NCBI GenBank assembly: GCA_023458215.1
Contig: JAEXAJ010000204.1
Span: forward strand, 1-46,051
DNA length: 46,051 nt
Direction: 5' to 3'
From: Bacteroidota bacterium
GTDB taxonomy: Bacteria > Bacteroidota > Bacteroidia > Bacteroidales > Bacteroidaceae
Shown here: one piece after another, positions 1-8,415 of the stretch
Layout of the letters: every line of letters begins with the position of its first letter
How positions within the stretch are numbered: the first letter of the stretch is position 1
Translations under genes and position numbers: made by a program
The notes under the pieces: generated by a model
What the model saw: the letters and a program-made list of their open reading frames with translations, nothing else
Databases searched by the model: none
Told to the model about the DNA's origin: nothing

Positions 1-217
1 GCTGTGTGTCTTAGGAGTTGTAAGGTCATGTATACCGACGTTATGAGAGTTGCTCGCTCCATGTCGGAGGGTAGACCGCTAAAGCCTGTGTGGTGACATG
101 CGGCTCAGATAAATGACAGACACCTTAGATTAATGAAGAATGAAGAGTGAATAATGATGAATTCTTCCTTAATGTAAGGAACAGAACTCGGCTTACAGAC
201 TGACTGCTTTTTTTTAT
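1..217 (+). ncRNA. rnpB: RNase P RNA, 3' part (5' end outside window)
   Basis: This is the catalytic RNA of RNase P, which removes 5' leaders from pre-tRNAs. The 3' half is recognisable from the conserved order GATAAATGACAG (111-122), then ACAGAACTCGGCTTACAGAC (181-200), which corresponds to the J18/2, P2, P4 and P1 3' strands of bacterial class A RNase P RNA. Between them lies an extra hairpin at the P19 position: arms 123-141 and 161-179 pair at 16 of 19 positions around a 19-nt loop. A run of T residues at about 210-217 looks like the transcript end. The 5' half lies left of the window. No ORF explains this stretch. The assignment is from memory of the consensus; a covariance-model search would settle it. 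Confidence 0.87.
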
Positions 218-237
218 AATTCTGTAATTTAAGATCC

Positions 238-1557
238 ATGGACCAACGAATAGCCAAACTTTGGAAATTCCTCACTTACGACATTTGGCGTATTACGGAA
301 GATGAGGTCACCCGGACTACATTCTCGGTGTACAATATCATAAAGACAATCTACCTTTGCGTCAATCGCTTCACGAAAGACCGACTTGTCAACAAAGCAT
401 CAGCACTTACCTATAGCACTTTGCTTGCTATCGTACCTATCCTTGCCATCTTGTTTGCCGTGGCACGGGGCTTCGGGTTCGATCATCTGATGGAGAACCA
501 AGTAGTCAACGGCTTTGGCGGTCCCACCGAAACAACAGCAGTAATCCTTCAATTCGTAAACTCATACTTGTCGCAAACCAAAAGCGGAATATTTATCGGA
601 GTGGGATTGGTGATGTTGCTATGGTCTGTACTGAACCTGATTAATAACATGGAAATCACTTTCAACCGCATCTGGCAGGTAAAGAAAGCACGGAGCATGT
701 TCCGCAAAATCACGGATTACTTTTCCATGCTTTTGCTGATACCCATCTTGCTGGTTGTGTCAGGTGGTCTTTCTATCTTCATGAGTACGATGCTGAAAAA
801 TGTAGCGGACTTTGCCCTGCTTGCTCCACTCAGTAAATTCTTGGTCAGACTGATTCCTTTTGCATTGACTTGGTTTATGTTCACGGGGCTGTATGTCTAC
901 ATGCCCAACACGAAAGTCAAATTCAAGCATGCCTTGATATCAGGCATCCTGGCAGGTACGGCACACCAGGCTTTCCAGTTCCTGTACATCAGCAGCCAGT
1001 TGTGGGTATCCCGCTACAATGCCATCTACGGTAGTTTTGCTGCTCTTCCGATGTTCTTGTTGTGGATGCAAATCTCTTGGACTATCTGCCTCTTTGGGGC
1101 AGAATTGACGTATGCCGGACAAAACATACGAAACTTCAGTTTTGACAAAGATGCACGCAATATCAGCCGCCGTTACCGTGATTTCATCTCTATCCTTATT
1201 ATGTCCCTCATAGCCAAACGGTTTGAGACAGATCTTCCCCCTTATACGGCCGAAGAAATATCCGAAGAGTGCCAAATCCCTATACGCCTGACTAATCAGA
1301 CCCTCTATGAATTACAGGAAATCAATCTGTTGCATGAAGTGGTGACCGATGAAAAAAGCGAAGACATCGCTTATCAGCCTTCTATGGACATCAACAAGCT
1401 CAATGTGGCCCTCTTACTGGATAGGCTGGACACGCATGGTTCGGAAGACTTCAAAATAGACAAAGATAATGAGTTCAATGGACAATGGAGAGCTTTACTG
1501 GATGCACGGGAAGAATATTACAAGAGTGCAAGCCAGGTATTGCTGAAAGACTTATAA
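238..1557 (+). CDS. YihY/virulence factor BrkB family membrane protein
   Basis: A 439-residue inner-membrane protein of the YihY/BrkB family. The family motif region is visible near residues 53-66 (NKASALTYSTLLAI), followed by about six hydrophobic helices spread over residues 55-290, including the stretches around 115-140, 160-185, 200-225, 235-255 and 265-290. The last 150 residues are soluble and predicted cytoplasmic, a winged-helix-like tail common in Bacteroidota members (my inference). The molecular role of the family is unsettled; it is not a ribonuclease despite the old 'RNase BN' label. The ATG at 238 follows the rnpB terminator region by about 20 bp, so it may depend on read-through or a promoter inside rnpB. 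Confidence 0.88.
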   Translation: MDQRIAKLWKFLTYDIWRITEDEVTRTTFSVYNIIKTIYLCVNRFTKDRLVNKASALTYSTLLAIVPILAILFAVARGFGFDHLMENQVVNGFGGPTETTAVILQFVNSYLSQTKSGIFIGVGLVMLLWSVLNLINNMEITFNRIWQVKKARSMFRKITDYFSMLLLIPILLVVSGGLSIFMSTMLKNVADFALLAPLSKFLVRLIPFALTWFMFTGLYVYMPNTKVKFKHALISGILAGTAHQAFQFLYISSQLWVSRYNAIYGSFAALPMFLLWMQISWTICLFGAELTYAGQNIRNFSFDKDARNISRRYRDFISILIMSLIAKRFETDLPPYTAEEISEECQIPIRLTNQTLYELQEINLLHEVVTDEKSEDIAYQPSMDINKLNVALLLDRLDTHGSEDFKIDKDNEFNGQWRALLDAREEYYKSASQVLLKDL

Positions 1558-1613
1558 ATTGTAGGACAAATTAAACTAATTAAGGAATTATTCTGTTTAA
1601 TAAAGAAAAGAGT

Positions 1614-1621
1614 TATCTTTG
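1614..1621 (+). promoter_or_regulatory. Bacteroides -7 promoter element for the metalloprotease gene
   Basis: TATCTTTG matches the Bacteroides primary sigma factor -7 consensus TAnnTTTG exactly. It lies 26 bp before the ATG at 1648 and within the only gap between two genes. The upstream -33 element is not a clear match. Confidence 0.6.
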
Positions 1622-1647
1622 CCCAAACTGTTTAAATTAGAAGTTTC

Positions 1648-2940
1648 ATGAGAAAAAATCCTTTGTTGCTGATAGTGTTCGCACTCCTGCTTTCCGTGGT
1701 CGGAGCATGTAAAGAAGAAAACGATGTTGAAAAGATGACCCTTTCTGCCAACGCGTTCAATGTAGCGTCTACCGAAACGGACATAACGATTGAGATCAAA
1801 AGCCAAGATAATTGGGAAGTCAGCAGTAACGCCGCTTGGTGCGTACCCAATAAGCGACAAGGTACCGGCAACTCTACAGTAAACATCAATCTCACTTCCA
1901 ACGAAACTTCTCAGAAACGAGATGCATACCTCACTATTACTGACCCTACCGCCACCCTGACGGTGAAGATTACACAGGATGCCGAAGGTCATTATACACT
2001 GCCAGTCGTATTTCATGTCTTATATGATAACGCAAACGACCCTAATCAAAATCCTAGCGCAGCTTTGCTAGCCAATATTATCAGTATCTGTAACCAGAAA
2101 TATGCCAATACGTTTGATGACGGAGACAAAGAGAGAAAAGGCGTCGATATCAATCTTGAATTCGTAATGGCTACCACAGATCCTAACGGAAAAGCCCTTG
2201 CCGAACCGGGCATAAACCGCGTCAAATGGAGTACGCCGGTAATGAGCTGCGACAAGTTTATGAGTGAAAGTAACAAAGAAGGTATTTCGTTACTGTGGGA
2301 TATGAACAAATACATCAATATCTTCCTCTACGCTTTTGAGGAAGAAAATGATTTAGGAATATCCTACATTCCATACGCCTCTTCCCGTCACCCACTGGAT
2401 GGTCTATATAATGGAGACAGATACTTTACCGGCTCCAAATTGGATTATCCCCACTGTATATCCATCAACAATACGTACATTGACCGTTTACCGGAGAAAG
2501 GCTTAGCCGACCCTGCAGATATAACACTGACACTCACCCATGAACTAGCGCACTACATAGGTTTGTATCACGCTTTCGGGGTGGATAATGAAGACAAAAA
2601 AACAAGTTGGCGCGAGGACACCGATTATTGTGAAGATACCCCGAACTACGACCGCAAAGGATATGAAGAATGGTTAGACGAATACTACTTAACCACGCCA
2701 AAGAAAGAAATAAAGTTTTCTCAATTAATAAAACGTACCAGTATCACAGGCAGCGAGTTCTCTTCACGCAATATCATGGACTACACCTGGACCTGGGGCA
2801 ATGAATTCACGCCCGACCAACGCGAGCGCATGCGCCACGTTCTGTATTACAGTCCGCTTATACCGGGTCCCAAGTACGACAGACCCAGTACACGTGCAAT
2901 TATGGATGCTCCTACTCCACCGGCACGTACCATCAAATAA
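1648..2940 (+). CDS. Zinc-dependent metalloproteinase lipoprotein, BF0631-like, with BACON domain
   Basis: A 430-residue exported lipoprotein. Residues 1-21 form a lipoprotein signal with lipobox-like VVGAC, so Cys21 is the probable lipidated residue. Residues 28-115 look like a BACON domain (Ig-like, with the typical WxxxSxxAxWC pattern and a closing KITQDA strand). The rest is a metzincin-type protease: the extended zinc motif HELAHYIGLYH is near residue 298 and a Met-turn NIMDY near 374. This matches the M43-like 'metzin_BF0631' lipoproteins known in Bacteroides. It is expected at the cell surface or on the periplasmic side of the outer membrane. The substrate is unknown. It stands alone between its own promoter and a strong terminator. 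Confidence 0.88.
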   Translation: MRKNPLLLIVFALLLSVVGACKEENDVEKMTLSANAFNVASTETDITIEIKSQDNWEVSSNAAWCVPNKRQGTGNSTVNINLTSNETSQKRDAYLTITDPTATLTVKITQDAEGHYTLPVVFHVLYDNANDPNQNPSAALLANIISICNQKYANTFDDGDKERKGVDINLEFVMATTDPNGKALAEPGINRVKWSTPVMSCDKFMSESNKEGISLLWDMNKYINIFLYAFEEENDLGISYIPYASSRHPLDGLYNGDRYFTGSKLDYPHCISINNTYIDRLPEKGLADPADITLTLTHELAHYIGLYHAFGVDNEDKKTSWREDTDYCEDTPNYDRKGYEEWLDEYYLTTPKKEIKFSQLIKRTSITGSEFSSRNIMDYTWTWGNEFTPDQRERMRHVLYYSPLIPGPKYDRPSTRAIMDAPTPPARTIK

Positions 2941-2945
2941 CAAAC

Positions 2946-2978
2946 AAAAACGTCTGCCTCTCGGAGGCAGACGTTTTT
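2946..2978. terminator. Bidirectional intrinsic terminator between metalloprotease and ribE
   Basis: A 15-bp perfect stem (arms 2946-2960 and 2964-2978) with a 3-nt loop, A-rich on one side and T-rich on the other. It sits between convergent genes and can end both transcripts. Confidence 0.92.
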
Positions 2979-3003
2979 GTTGGCAGGAGTACTATCAATA
3001 TCC

Positions 3004-3606
3004 CTACTTGTATTGTATCATACGGCTGATATACTTACCGATGATATCAAACTCCAGATTAACCACACTTCCTACTTTGAAAGTATGAAAGTTGGTATGT
3101 TCGAATGTATACGGGATTATTGCCACTTGAAAGGTATCATCAGTAGGATTGCATACGGTCAGGCTCACACCATTTACCGTTACCGAACCTTTATCTACTG
3201 TGATATAACCACGTGTTGCCATTTCCTTATCAAAAGCATACCGGAAAGTGAAGTAATAGCTACCTTCCGCATCCTTTATATCGATGCATGTAGCTGTTTG
3301 ATCCACATGTCCTTGGACGATATGTCCATCCAAGCGTCCGTTCATCATCATGCTACGTTCTACATTCACTTCATCTCCTACTTTCAGTAATCCCAAGTTA
3401 GAGCGGTCCAAAGTCTCCTTCATAGCAGTAACCGTATAGGTTTCGTCTGTCATGCTGACAACTGTAAGACACACACCATTGTGAGAAACACTCTGATCGA
3501 TTTTCAATTCATTGACGAATGAACATTTGAAAGTGAAATGCACATTCTCCTGGTCTTTGACCATTGCCAGCAATGTGGCACATTCTTCTACTATTCCGGA
3601 AAACAT
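3004..3606 (-). CDS. ribE: Riboflavin synthase, alpha subunit
   Basis: A 200-residue lumazine-binding protein that dismutates two molecules of 6,7-dimethyl-8-ribityllumazine into riboflavin and a pyrimidinedione, the last step of riboflavin synthesis in the cytoplasm. It starts with the diagnostic MFSGIVEE and has two related barrel halves. The first contains NGVCLTV, the second VNGVSLTV and the DGHIVQGHVD linker. Length fits the family (about 200-215). It is monocistronic here, with its own -7 promoter, and ends at the shared terminator at 2946-2978. No FMN riboswitch is visible in the short leader. Confidence 0.96.
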   Translation of the reverse strand: MFSGIVEECATLLAMVKDQENVHFTFKCSFVNELKIDQSVSHNGVCLTVVSMTDETYTVTAMKETLDRSNLGLLKVGDEVNVERSMMMNGRLDGHIVQGHVDQTATCIDIKDAEGSYYFTFRYAFDKEMATRGYITVDKGSVTVNGVSLTVCNPTDDTFQVAIIPYTFEHTNFHTFKVGSVVNLEFDIIGKYISRMIQYK

Positions 3607-3654
3607 AAGTCTATCTATAATTTAGCAGTTTTCTAATACTCATTTTATTCAGGA

Positions 3655-3662
3655 CAAAGATA
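3655..3662 (-). promoter_or_regulatory. -7 promoter element of ribE
   Basis: On the minus strand the sequence reads TATCTTTG, an exact TAnnTTTG match, about 49 bp before the ribE ATG. A TTTG that could serve as -33 lies 22 nt further upstream, inside the T-run of the preceding terminator. Confidence 0.65.
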
Positions 3663-3685
3663 CGAAAACACCTTCATATAGGCAC

Positions 3686-3776
3686 AAAAAAAATGGAGCT
3701 TTTCACAAAGCCCCATTTTTCAGTTTTCAATAGGTATTAGTTTTTTTTTAAGGTAAAAAGATTGTTTTCAGGATAA
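3686..3776 (-). ncRNA. Candidate small RNA with own promoter and intrinsic terminator
   Basis: On the minus strand a near-ideal Bacteroides promoter, TTTG (3811-3814), a 21-nt spacer and TATATTTG (3782-3789), points into non-coding DNA. About 55-65 nt downstream lies an intrinsic terminator hairpin (arms about 3691-3702 and 3707-3718, one G-U pair) followed by eight T residues. That predicts a transcript of about 90 nt, with no credible ORF, between phoU and ribE. Alternatively the hairpin may only be the 3' end of the pst-phoU transcript. The rest of the gap (3815-3960) shows nothing but AT-rich sequence. Confidence 0.5.
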
Positions 3777-3960
3777 CGTTGCAAATATAGCGGCTTTTCG
3801 TGATACTAACCAAATTAAAAAACATGTCTTATAACATCTTTTTGAAGAATCTTTTGATTTTATTATCATTTCAAAGCACTTTTCTACACCTGCAATCGTT
3901 TTCAATGGACAAATATAGGGTTATTTTCCATTAAACCCTAAAATTATCCTAAAATTTCGC

Positions 3961-4656
3961 TTATTTCTTATCATTTGGATATTGTTCGTCTGTTTTACCG
4001 CTATGTTTTAGCACTTTTGCATCGATAAAGAAGACGATTTCCTCGGCTATATTTGTGATATGGTCTCCTGAACGTTCCAACTTGCGGAAGACACTGACCA
4101 AATTTAAACATGCAAGAGCACTATCAGGGTGTTCACTGATATATTCCGAAAGAACAGACGTAGCATTAGCATTGATTTCATCCACTAAGTTGTCTTTAGC
4201 AAATACAGCTGTAGCTAACTCCTGATTCTCTTCTTTAAGAGCATTCTTTGCGAGTTCGAGCATGGAAAGCACTTCAGATATCATCTCTTCCAAACGGAGT
4301 TTCTTCACTAAATCGCCATCCAGAACAGGTTCCTTGCAGTTGATGGCAAAACGTGCGATAGCCTCGGCAAAGTCACCCAAACGCTCCAAGTTAGTGTTTA
4401 TTTTCAGCATGGCGAGAACAAAACGCAAGTCGATAGCGACCGGGTTATAAAGGGCGATAATGTCCTCAATATCGCTGTCTATTTTTAATTCGAAGGCATT
4501 GACACGGCGTTCGCGCACTAATACTTGTTGCGCCAGTTCGCGGTCCATAGTAAGCACGGCTTCTCCTGCGCGGTCGAGCTGATTATAGACTAACGTCCAC
4601 ATTTCGTCTACTTCCTTTTTTAGCAAGACGAGTTCCGATTCGATAAACTTTACCAT
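3961..4656 (-). CDS. phoU: Phosphate-signalling regulator PhoU
   Basis: A 231-residue all-helical PhoU protein, which couples the Pst transporter to the phosphate-sensing two-component system and represses the Pho regulon when phosphate is plentiful. Both three-helix bundle repeats are visible, with the metal-binding signatures ERLGDFAE (about 91-98) and ERSGDHITNIAE (about 194-205). The length is normal. It is the last gene of the minus-strand pstC-pstA-pstB-phoU cluster, separated from pstB by a 218-bp gap holding a 22-bp tandem repeat. Confidence 0.96.
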   Translation of the reverse strand: MVKFIESELVLLKKEVDEMWTLVYNQLDRAGEAVLTMDRELAQQVLVRERRVNAFELKIDSDIEDIIALYNPVAIDLRFVLAMLKINTNLERLGDFAEAIARFAINCKEPVLDGDLVKKLRLEEMISEVLSMLELAKNALKEENQELATAVFAKDNLVDEINANATSVLSEYISEHPDSALACLNLVSVFRKLERSGDHITNIAEEIVFFIDAKVLKHSGKTDEQYPNDKK

Positions 4657-4757
4657 AATGTTTCTATTTAATAATTGTGATTTATTTTATTGCGACAAAT
4701 GAATATTGAGCAAATATAACTACTTTATAATCAATAGTCTTTATGTCCCACTTTATT

Positions 4758-4867
4758 TTATCGTAGTGGGACTCCCTTTCAGTCGTAATGGGAGCCTAGT
4801 TCAGTCGTAATGAGAGCCTAGTTCAGTCGTAATGGGAAGCCCCCTCACTCGTGATGGGAGACTACCT
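4758..4867. repeat. Five tandem 22-bp repeats between pstB and phoU
   Basis: Five contiguous 22-bp units (4758, 4780, 4802, 4824 and 4846 onward) share the core GTCGTAATGGGAGCCTAGTT. The three central units are close to identical and the outer two are diverged. The array ends 8 bp short of the pstB stop codon and lies inside the presumed pst-phoU transcript. It encodes no ORF. Function unknown; it may be a slippage-prone spacer. Confidence 0.9.
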
Positions 4868-4874
4868 CAAATAA

Positions 4875-5627
4875 CTATCCGAAACGTCCCGTGATATAAT
4901 TCTGTGTTTCTATCTTATCAGGATGCGTAAATATCTTCTTGGTTTCGTCAAACTCCACCATCTCACCCAAATAGAAGAAAGCAGTTTTGTCACTGACACG
5001 CGCGGCTTGCTGCATATTGTGTGTGACGATAACAATCGTATATTGCTTCTTCAACTCGTGAATAAGCTCCTCTATTTTAGCCGTAGATATAGGATCGAGC
5101 GCAGAGGCCGGTTCATCCATCAGCAGAACAGAAGGCGAAACTGCCATGGCACGCGCTATGCAGAGACGTTGTTGCTGTCCGCCGGAAAGGGCGTATGCCG
5201 AGACTTTCAGTTTATCTTTTACTTCATCCCAAAGGGCGGCGCCTTTCAAGGTTTCTTCTACCCGCCGGCGGATAAAGCTATTATCGGTTACACCATTCAC
5301 CCGAAGGCCGTATGCCACATTCTCAAAGATACTTTTCGGGAAGGGGTTGGGACGTTGGAACACCATGCCTACATTCTTGCGTAGTTCATCGACCTGAATT
5401 CCTTTTCCGTAGATATTTTGTCCGTCGATCCTGATTTCTCCGGTCAGGCGGGTATTGGGAATCAAGTCATTCATCCGATTCAGCAAACGAAGGAAGGTAG
5501 ATTTGCCACAACCCGAGGGACCGATAAAGGCAACTACGGATTTCTCTTCAATATCCATACTAATCCCCTTCAAAGCATGGAAGTCACCATACCAAAAGTT
5601 TACGTCACGAGTTTCTATCTTATTCAT
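4875..5627 (-). CDS. pstB: Phosphate ABC transporter ATP-binding protein
   Basis: A 250-residue ATPase that powers high-affinity phosphate import through PstC and PstA. It has Walker [10 protein letters not shown] (about 35-43), a Q-loop in [11 protein letters not shown], the ABC signature LSGGQQQR (about 148-155), Walker [13 protein letters not shown] and the switch histidine in IVIVTHNM. Length and motifs are canonical for PstB. It follows pstA by 17 bp. Confidence 0.97.
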   Translation of the reverse strand: MNKIETRDVNFWYGDFHALKGISMDIEEKSVVAFIGPSGCGKSTFLRLLNRMNDLIPNTRLTGEIRIDGQNIYGKGIQVDELRKNVGMVFQRPNPFPKSIFENVAYGLRVNGVTDNSFIRRRVEETLKGAALWDEVKDKLKVSAYALSGGQQQRLCIARAMAVSPSVLLMDEPASALDPISTAKIEELIHELKKQYTIVIVTHNMQQAARVSDKTAFFYLGEMVEFDETKKIFTHPDKIETQNYITGRFG

Positions 5628-5644
5628 AATTCTGTTTTTTTCGA

Positions 5645-6511
5645 TTAATTCATCTTTATTTTCTTCTCAAAGTACTTCCGCAAAGCATTCGCAAGGAGAT
5701 TCACCAAGAGAATGATTACGATCAATACCAACGCCGTGCCGTATGCAATGGGGAGCTGGGCTTCCATATTCGTTCCACTGGTGGCAATGACATACAGATG
5801 GTAAGGCAATGCCATACACTGACTGAATATGCTGTCCGGTAACTGCGGCAAGAAATAAGCGGCACAGGTAAAGAGGATGGGTGCCGTCTCACCCGAAATG
5901 CGTCCCAATGCCAGAATCAGTCCGGTTATGATATTGGGCATCCCCATCGGAAGGATGACATGCCATATTGTTTGCAGCCGGGTAGCTCCTAATGCACGGC
6001 TGCCTTCACGCAAATTATCAGGTATGGCTTTCAACGCCTCTTCGGTAGTACGTATTACCAATGGCAAACTTAGCAACCCCAAAGTTAGTGAACCTGCCAG
6101 AATGCTATCGCCAAAATCCATGTATTTCACAAACAATGCCATACCAAACAAACCGAATACAATGGAAGGAATGCCACTCAAGTTGTTCGTCATCATGCGG
6201 ATAAAACGTACAATCCATCCTTTCGGAGCATATTCGTTCATATAGATGCCACTCATCACCCCTATCGGAAAGGCAAAGAGCGCACTACCTACCATCAGGT
6301 AGAAAGTACCCACGATTGCAGGCCATATGCCGCCGGCAGTCATACCATCGGTTGGAGCAGTGGTAAGAAACTCCCAATTGATAACGCCTATACCTTTATA
6401 TATAATGAAACCGAGAATAGCGAAAAGTACCACGACTACGCTCAAGCTAAGCAGACGGAACAGTCCGAACGCTATATTTTGTGAAAGATGCTTCTTGTTT
6501 ATCATACTCAT
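5645..6511 (-). CDS. pstA: Phosphate ABC transporter permease PstA
   Basis: A 288-residue inner-membrane permease with about six helices and the ABC-permease EAA loop ([20 protein letters not shown], about 168-187). It pairs with PstC to form the phosphate channel. The ATG at 6511 overlaps the pstC stop by 4 bp, implying translational coupling; a second ATG two codons later is possible. Confidence 0.95.
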   Translation of the reverse strand: MSMINKKHLSQNIAFGLFRLLSLSVVVVLFAILGFIIYKGIGVINWEFLTTAPTDGMTAGGIWPAIVGTFYLMVGSALFAFPIGVMSGIYMNEYAPKGWIVRFIRMMTNNLSGIPSIVFGLFGMALFVKYMDFGDSILAGSLTLGLLSLPLVIRTTEEALKAIPDNLREGSRALGATRLQTIWHVILPMGMPNIITGLILALGRISGETAPILFTCAAYFLPQLPDSIFSQCMALPYHLYVIATSGTNMEAQLPIAYGTALVLIVIILLVNLLANALRKYFEKKIKMN

Positions 6512-7692
6512 TTTCGTTTAGAGGATACAGCTTCTACTGTGAAATTTATCAGCAAGCTGATAAAGAATAACACAACACCCAGCAAGAAAAGTGCTTCATA
6601 GTGAGGACCACCTGCAGGAGCTTCGCCCAACTCCGCAGCAATCGTAGCAGGAATAGTGCGCAAGGGTTCGAGGATAGTATGAGGAATGACTGCCGCATTA
6701 CCTGTGACCATCAATACCGCCATCGTTTCGCCTATGGCACGACCGATGCCCAACACCACGCCTGAGGTAATACCGGATATAGAATAAGGTATTACCACCT
6801 TATATATAGTCTGCCATTGCGATGCGCCCAATGCAAGACTCGCCTCACGCATGGCTCGTGGACAATTGCGCATGGCATCTTCCGTCACCGTGATGATGGT
6901 GGGTAATGCCATTATTGCCAGCACGATACTTCCTGCCAGCCCACTCTCGCCTACCGGCAAATCGAAGACATTCTGTAAAAGGGGCACTATAACGATCAGT
7001 CCGAAGAAACCATATACCACCGAAGGAATACCACTCAACAACTCGATAACCGGTTTCAGCAGATTTCGTATTTTAAAGTTTGCCACTTCGGACATATAGA
7101 TAGCAACCGCCAAGCCGAACGGCAAAGCAAAAAGAATCGCAAAAAGACTGACCCATAGCGTTCCCGTTATCAACGGCAGAAAACCGAATTGTGCAGCAGG
7201 AGTAGCTGTCGGGAACCATTCGGCACCGGCAAAAACATCTTTTACCGAAATCGTATTATCTTTCAATAGATGTACGGAGTCGGGCCGGACGATGAACTGT
7301 TGCGGAACAAAAGCTATCATACCCGGAACATCCTCCACCAACTTTGTAATGCAAGCACCCGCATTCTCGTAAGCGGCGCCCAGTTCTTCCTCGGTAAAAT
7401 AATGCGTCGCATCTTCTAAACGAAAAAGCTGAATAGGAAGGTCTTTCCCTCCTACTTCCTTCCAGTTGGTAATCTCTTCATCAAAAACACCCATAATCTG
7501 AGCCGGAGAGAGCTCGCTCACTTTATTGTCTTTATTCAACGCCAGCACATAGCCCTCTTCAATAACCTTACTGCTGAATAAGCCAAACGCCTCGGAAAAA
7601 AGGAACAAGACAATGAGTACTATGGTAAGGCTTGTTACAAATCCGCTACAAGCCAATACACCTTCTACTATCTTCTCAAAAATCTTTTTCAT
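6508..7692 (-). CDS. pstC: Phosphate ABC transporter permease PstC with periplasmic PstS-like insert
   Basis: A 394-residue permease, longer than the 300-320 usual for E. coli-type PstC. Helix 1 is at about 12-38 and the normal permease core begins near 172, with the EAA loop around 281-300 (EASLALGASQWQTIYKVVIP). The extra 45-165 region lies in the first periplasmic loop and resembles PstS: block 52-91 contains ITNWKEVGG, matching ITNWKQVGG of the PstS encoded at 8416-9237, and DVPGMIAFV at 121-129 parallels TRGAIGYV. The insert may contact or mimic the binding protein (inference). First gene of the cluster, downstream of Pho-box-like repeats. Confidence 0.95.
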   Translation of the reverse strand: MKKIFEKIVEGVLACSGFVTSLTIVLIVLFLFSEAFGLFSSKVIEEGYVLALNKDNKVSELSPAQIMGVFDEEITNWKEVGGKDLPIQLFRLEDATHYFTEEELGAAYENAGACITKLVEDVPGMIAFVPQQFIVRPDSVHLLKDNTISVKDVFAGAEWFPTATPAAQFGFLPLITGTLWVSLFAILFALPFGLAVAIYMSEVANFKIRNLLKPVIELLSGIPSVVYGFFGLIVIVPLLQNVFDLPVGESGLAGSIVLAIMALPTIITVTEDAMRNCPRAMREASLALGASQWQTIYKVVIPYSISGITSGVVLGIGRAIGETMAVLMVTGNAAVIPHTILEPLRTIPATIAAELGEAPAGGPHYEALFLLGVVLFFISLLINFTVEAVSSKRK

Positions 7693-7761
7693 GTTACCTA
7701 TTGATTTTCTGAATGCAAAGGAACGAGCTTGTTATTAAAATGATGTGACTAACGTTTGAAA

Positions 7762-7794
7762 GAAATGTTTCAAAACTGTTACAAACATGTTACA
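7762..7794 (-). promoter_or_regulatory. Pho-box-like 11-bp direct repeats upstream of pstC
   Basis: Read on the minus strand, three contiguous 11-bp units start with TGTAAC, TGTAAC and TGAAAC (7794-7784, 7783-7773, 7772-7762). The 11-bp period and T-rich/A-rich pattern are those of PhoB-type boxes. A weak -7-like TTCCTTTG follows at 7723-7716. Position upstream of pstC supports phosphate control, but binding is inferred. Confidence 0.6.
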
Positions 7795-7814
7795 ATAAAT
7801 AAGTTCGCCTTACA

Positions 7815-7849
7815 TGTAACAATATTGTAATATTCATTGTTTTAATTTG
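7815..7849 (+). promoter_or_regulatory. Pho-box-like repeats and -7-like element facing pstS
   Basis: On the plus strand two contiguous 11-bp units beginning TGTAAC (7815) and TGTAAT (7826) are followed by TTAATTTG (7842-7849), one base off the TAnnTTTG consensus. This looks like the pstS promoter, although pstS starts 566 bp further on, with the inverted-repeat element in between. Confidence 0.45.
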
Positions 7850-7863
7850 CAGCGATAAGTACT

Positions 7864-8392
7864 TGTACTTTTCTTTTGCCTTGATGCAAAAGAAAAGATA
7901 CCAAAAGAAAAAATCAAGGCTGCACTTTCGGAGCTACTCCGGTAGCACCGGAAGAGGACGGGGCGAAAACTTGCGCTTCGCGCTTCGAACAAACGCCCCT
8001 TAAACCTCTTCCGGTACTACCTACGCTTGACGCTCCTACAGTGAGGCCGGAAAGCCATGCGGCATGAGAGTGCGTCGTCGCAGTATAATATCGCAGTATA
8101 ATGTAATGCAACGCAGTCATAGCATAACACCTGCATTATGCAGCGTTTTGATGCAACGTTCTTATACAGCGTTCTGATGCAGCATTCTTATACACGGCAT
8201 TATTGCGCAGCCGAGCATAGGCGTAGGTGCGTGAGCGGAGGCACTGTCAGGCGCAGGTAAGGGGCGACTGTTTGAGCGAAGCGAGTTATAGCCCCGTCTG
8301 CGAATGGCAGTGTCGGAGCAGCACCGGAGACGAAGCTCTTGATTTTTTCTTTTGGTATCTTTTCTTTTTCATCAAGGAAAAAGAAAAGTACA
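7864..8392. mobile_element. Non-coding element with 55-bp terminal inverted repeats (MITE-like or REP-like)
   Basis: The arms 7864-7918 and 8338-8392 are inverted repeats matching at 53 of 55 positions. Each arm also folds on itself (12-bp stem, loop CTTGAT), and the two mismatches compensate each other within that inner stem (G-C in one arm, T-A in the other). The interior has a further long stem, 7941-7957 with 8005-8021, plus GGGGCG pairing with CGCCCC, and a 26-bp tandem duplication (8141-8166, 8167-8192). No protein is supported: the open frame running through the right part merely joins pstS in frame. I recall similar arms recurring in Bacteroides genomes but cannot check. It fills most of the pstC-pstS gap. 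Confidence 0.75.
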
Positions 8393-8415
8393 TCAAACAT
8401 AATTCTAAACTTTAT

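Noticed and set aside
3607..3690. FMN riboswitch upstream of riboflavin synthase
   Set aside because: The predicted leader is under 50 nt and lacks the conserved RFN-element segments.
4758..4867. Possible CRISPR array
   Set aside because: The 22-bp units are directly contiguous without unique spacers, and no cas genes are present.
7914..8400. Short minus-strand ORFs within the repeat element
   Set aside because: They follow the palindromic arms and GC-rich stems, have no recognisable motif and lack a promoter.
8227..8415. Longer N-terminus for PstS from an upstream in-frame start
   Set aside because: This part lies in the inverted-repeat element; the ATG at 8416 begins a proper signal peptide.
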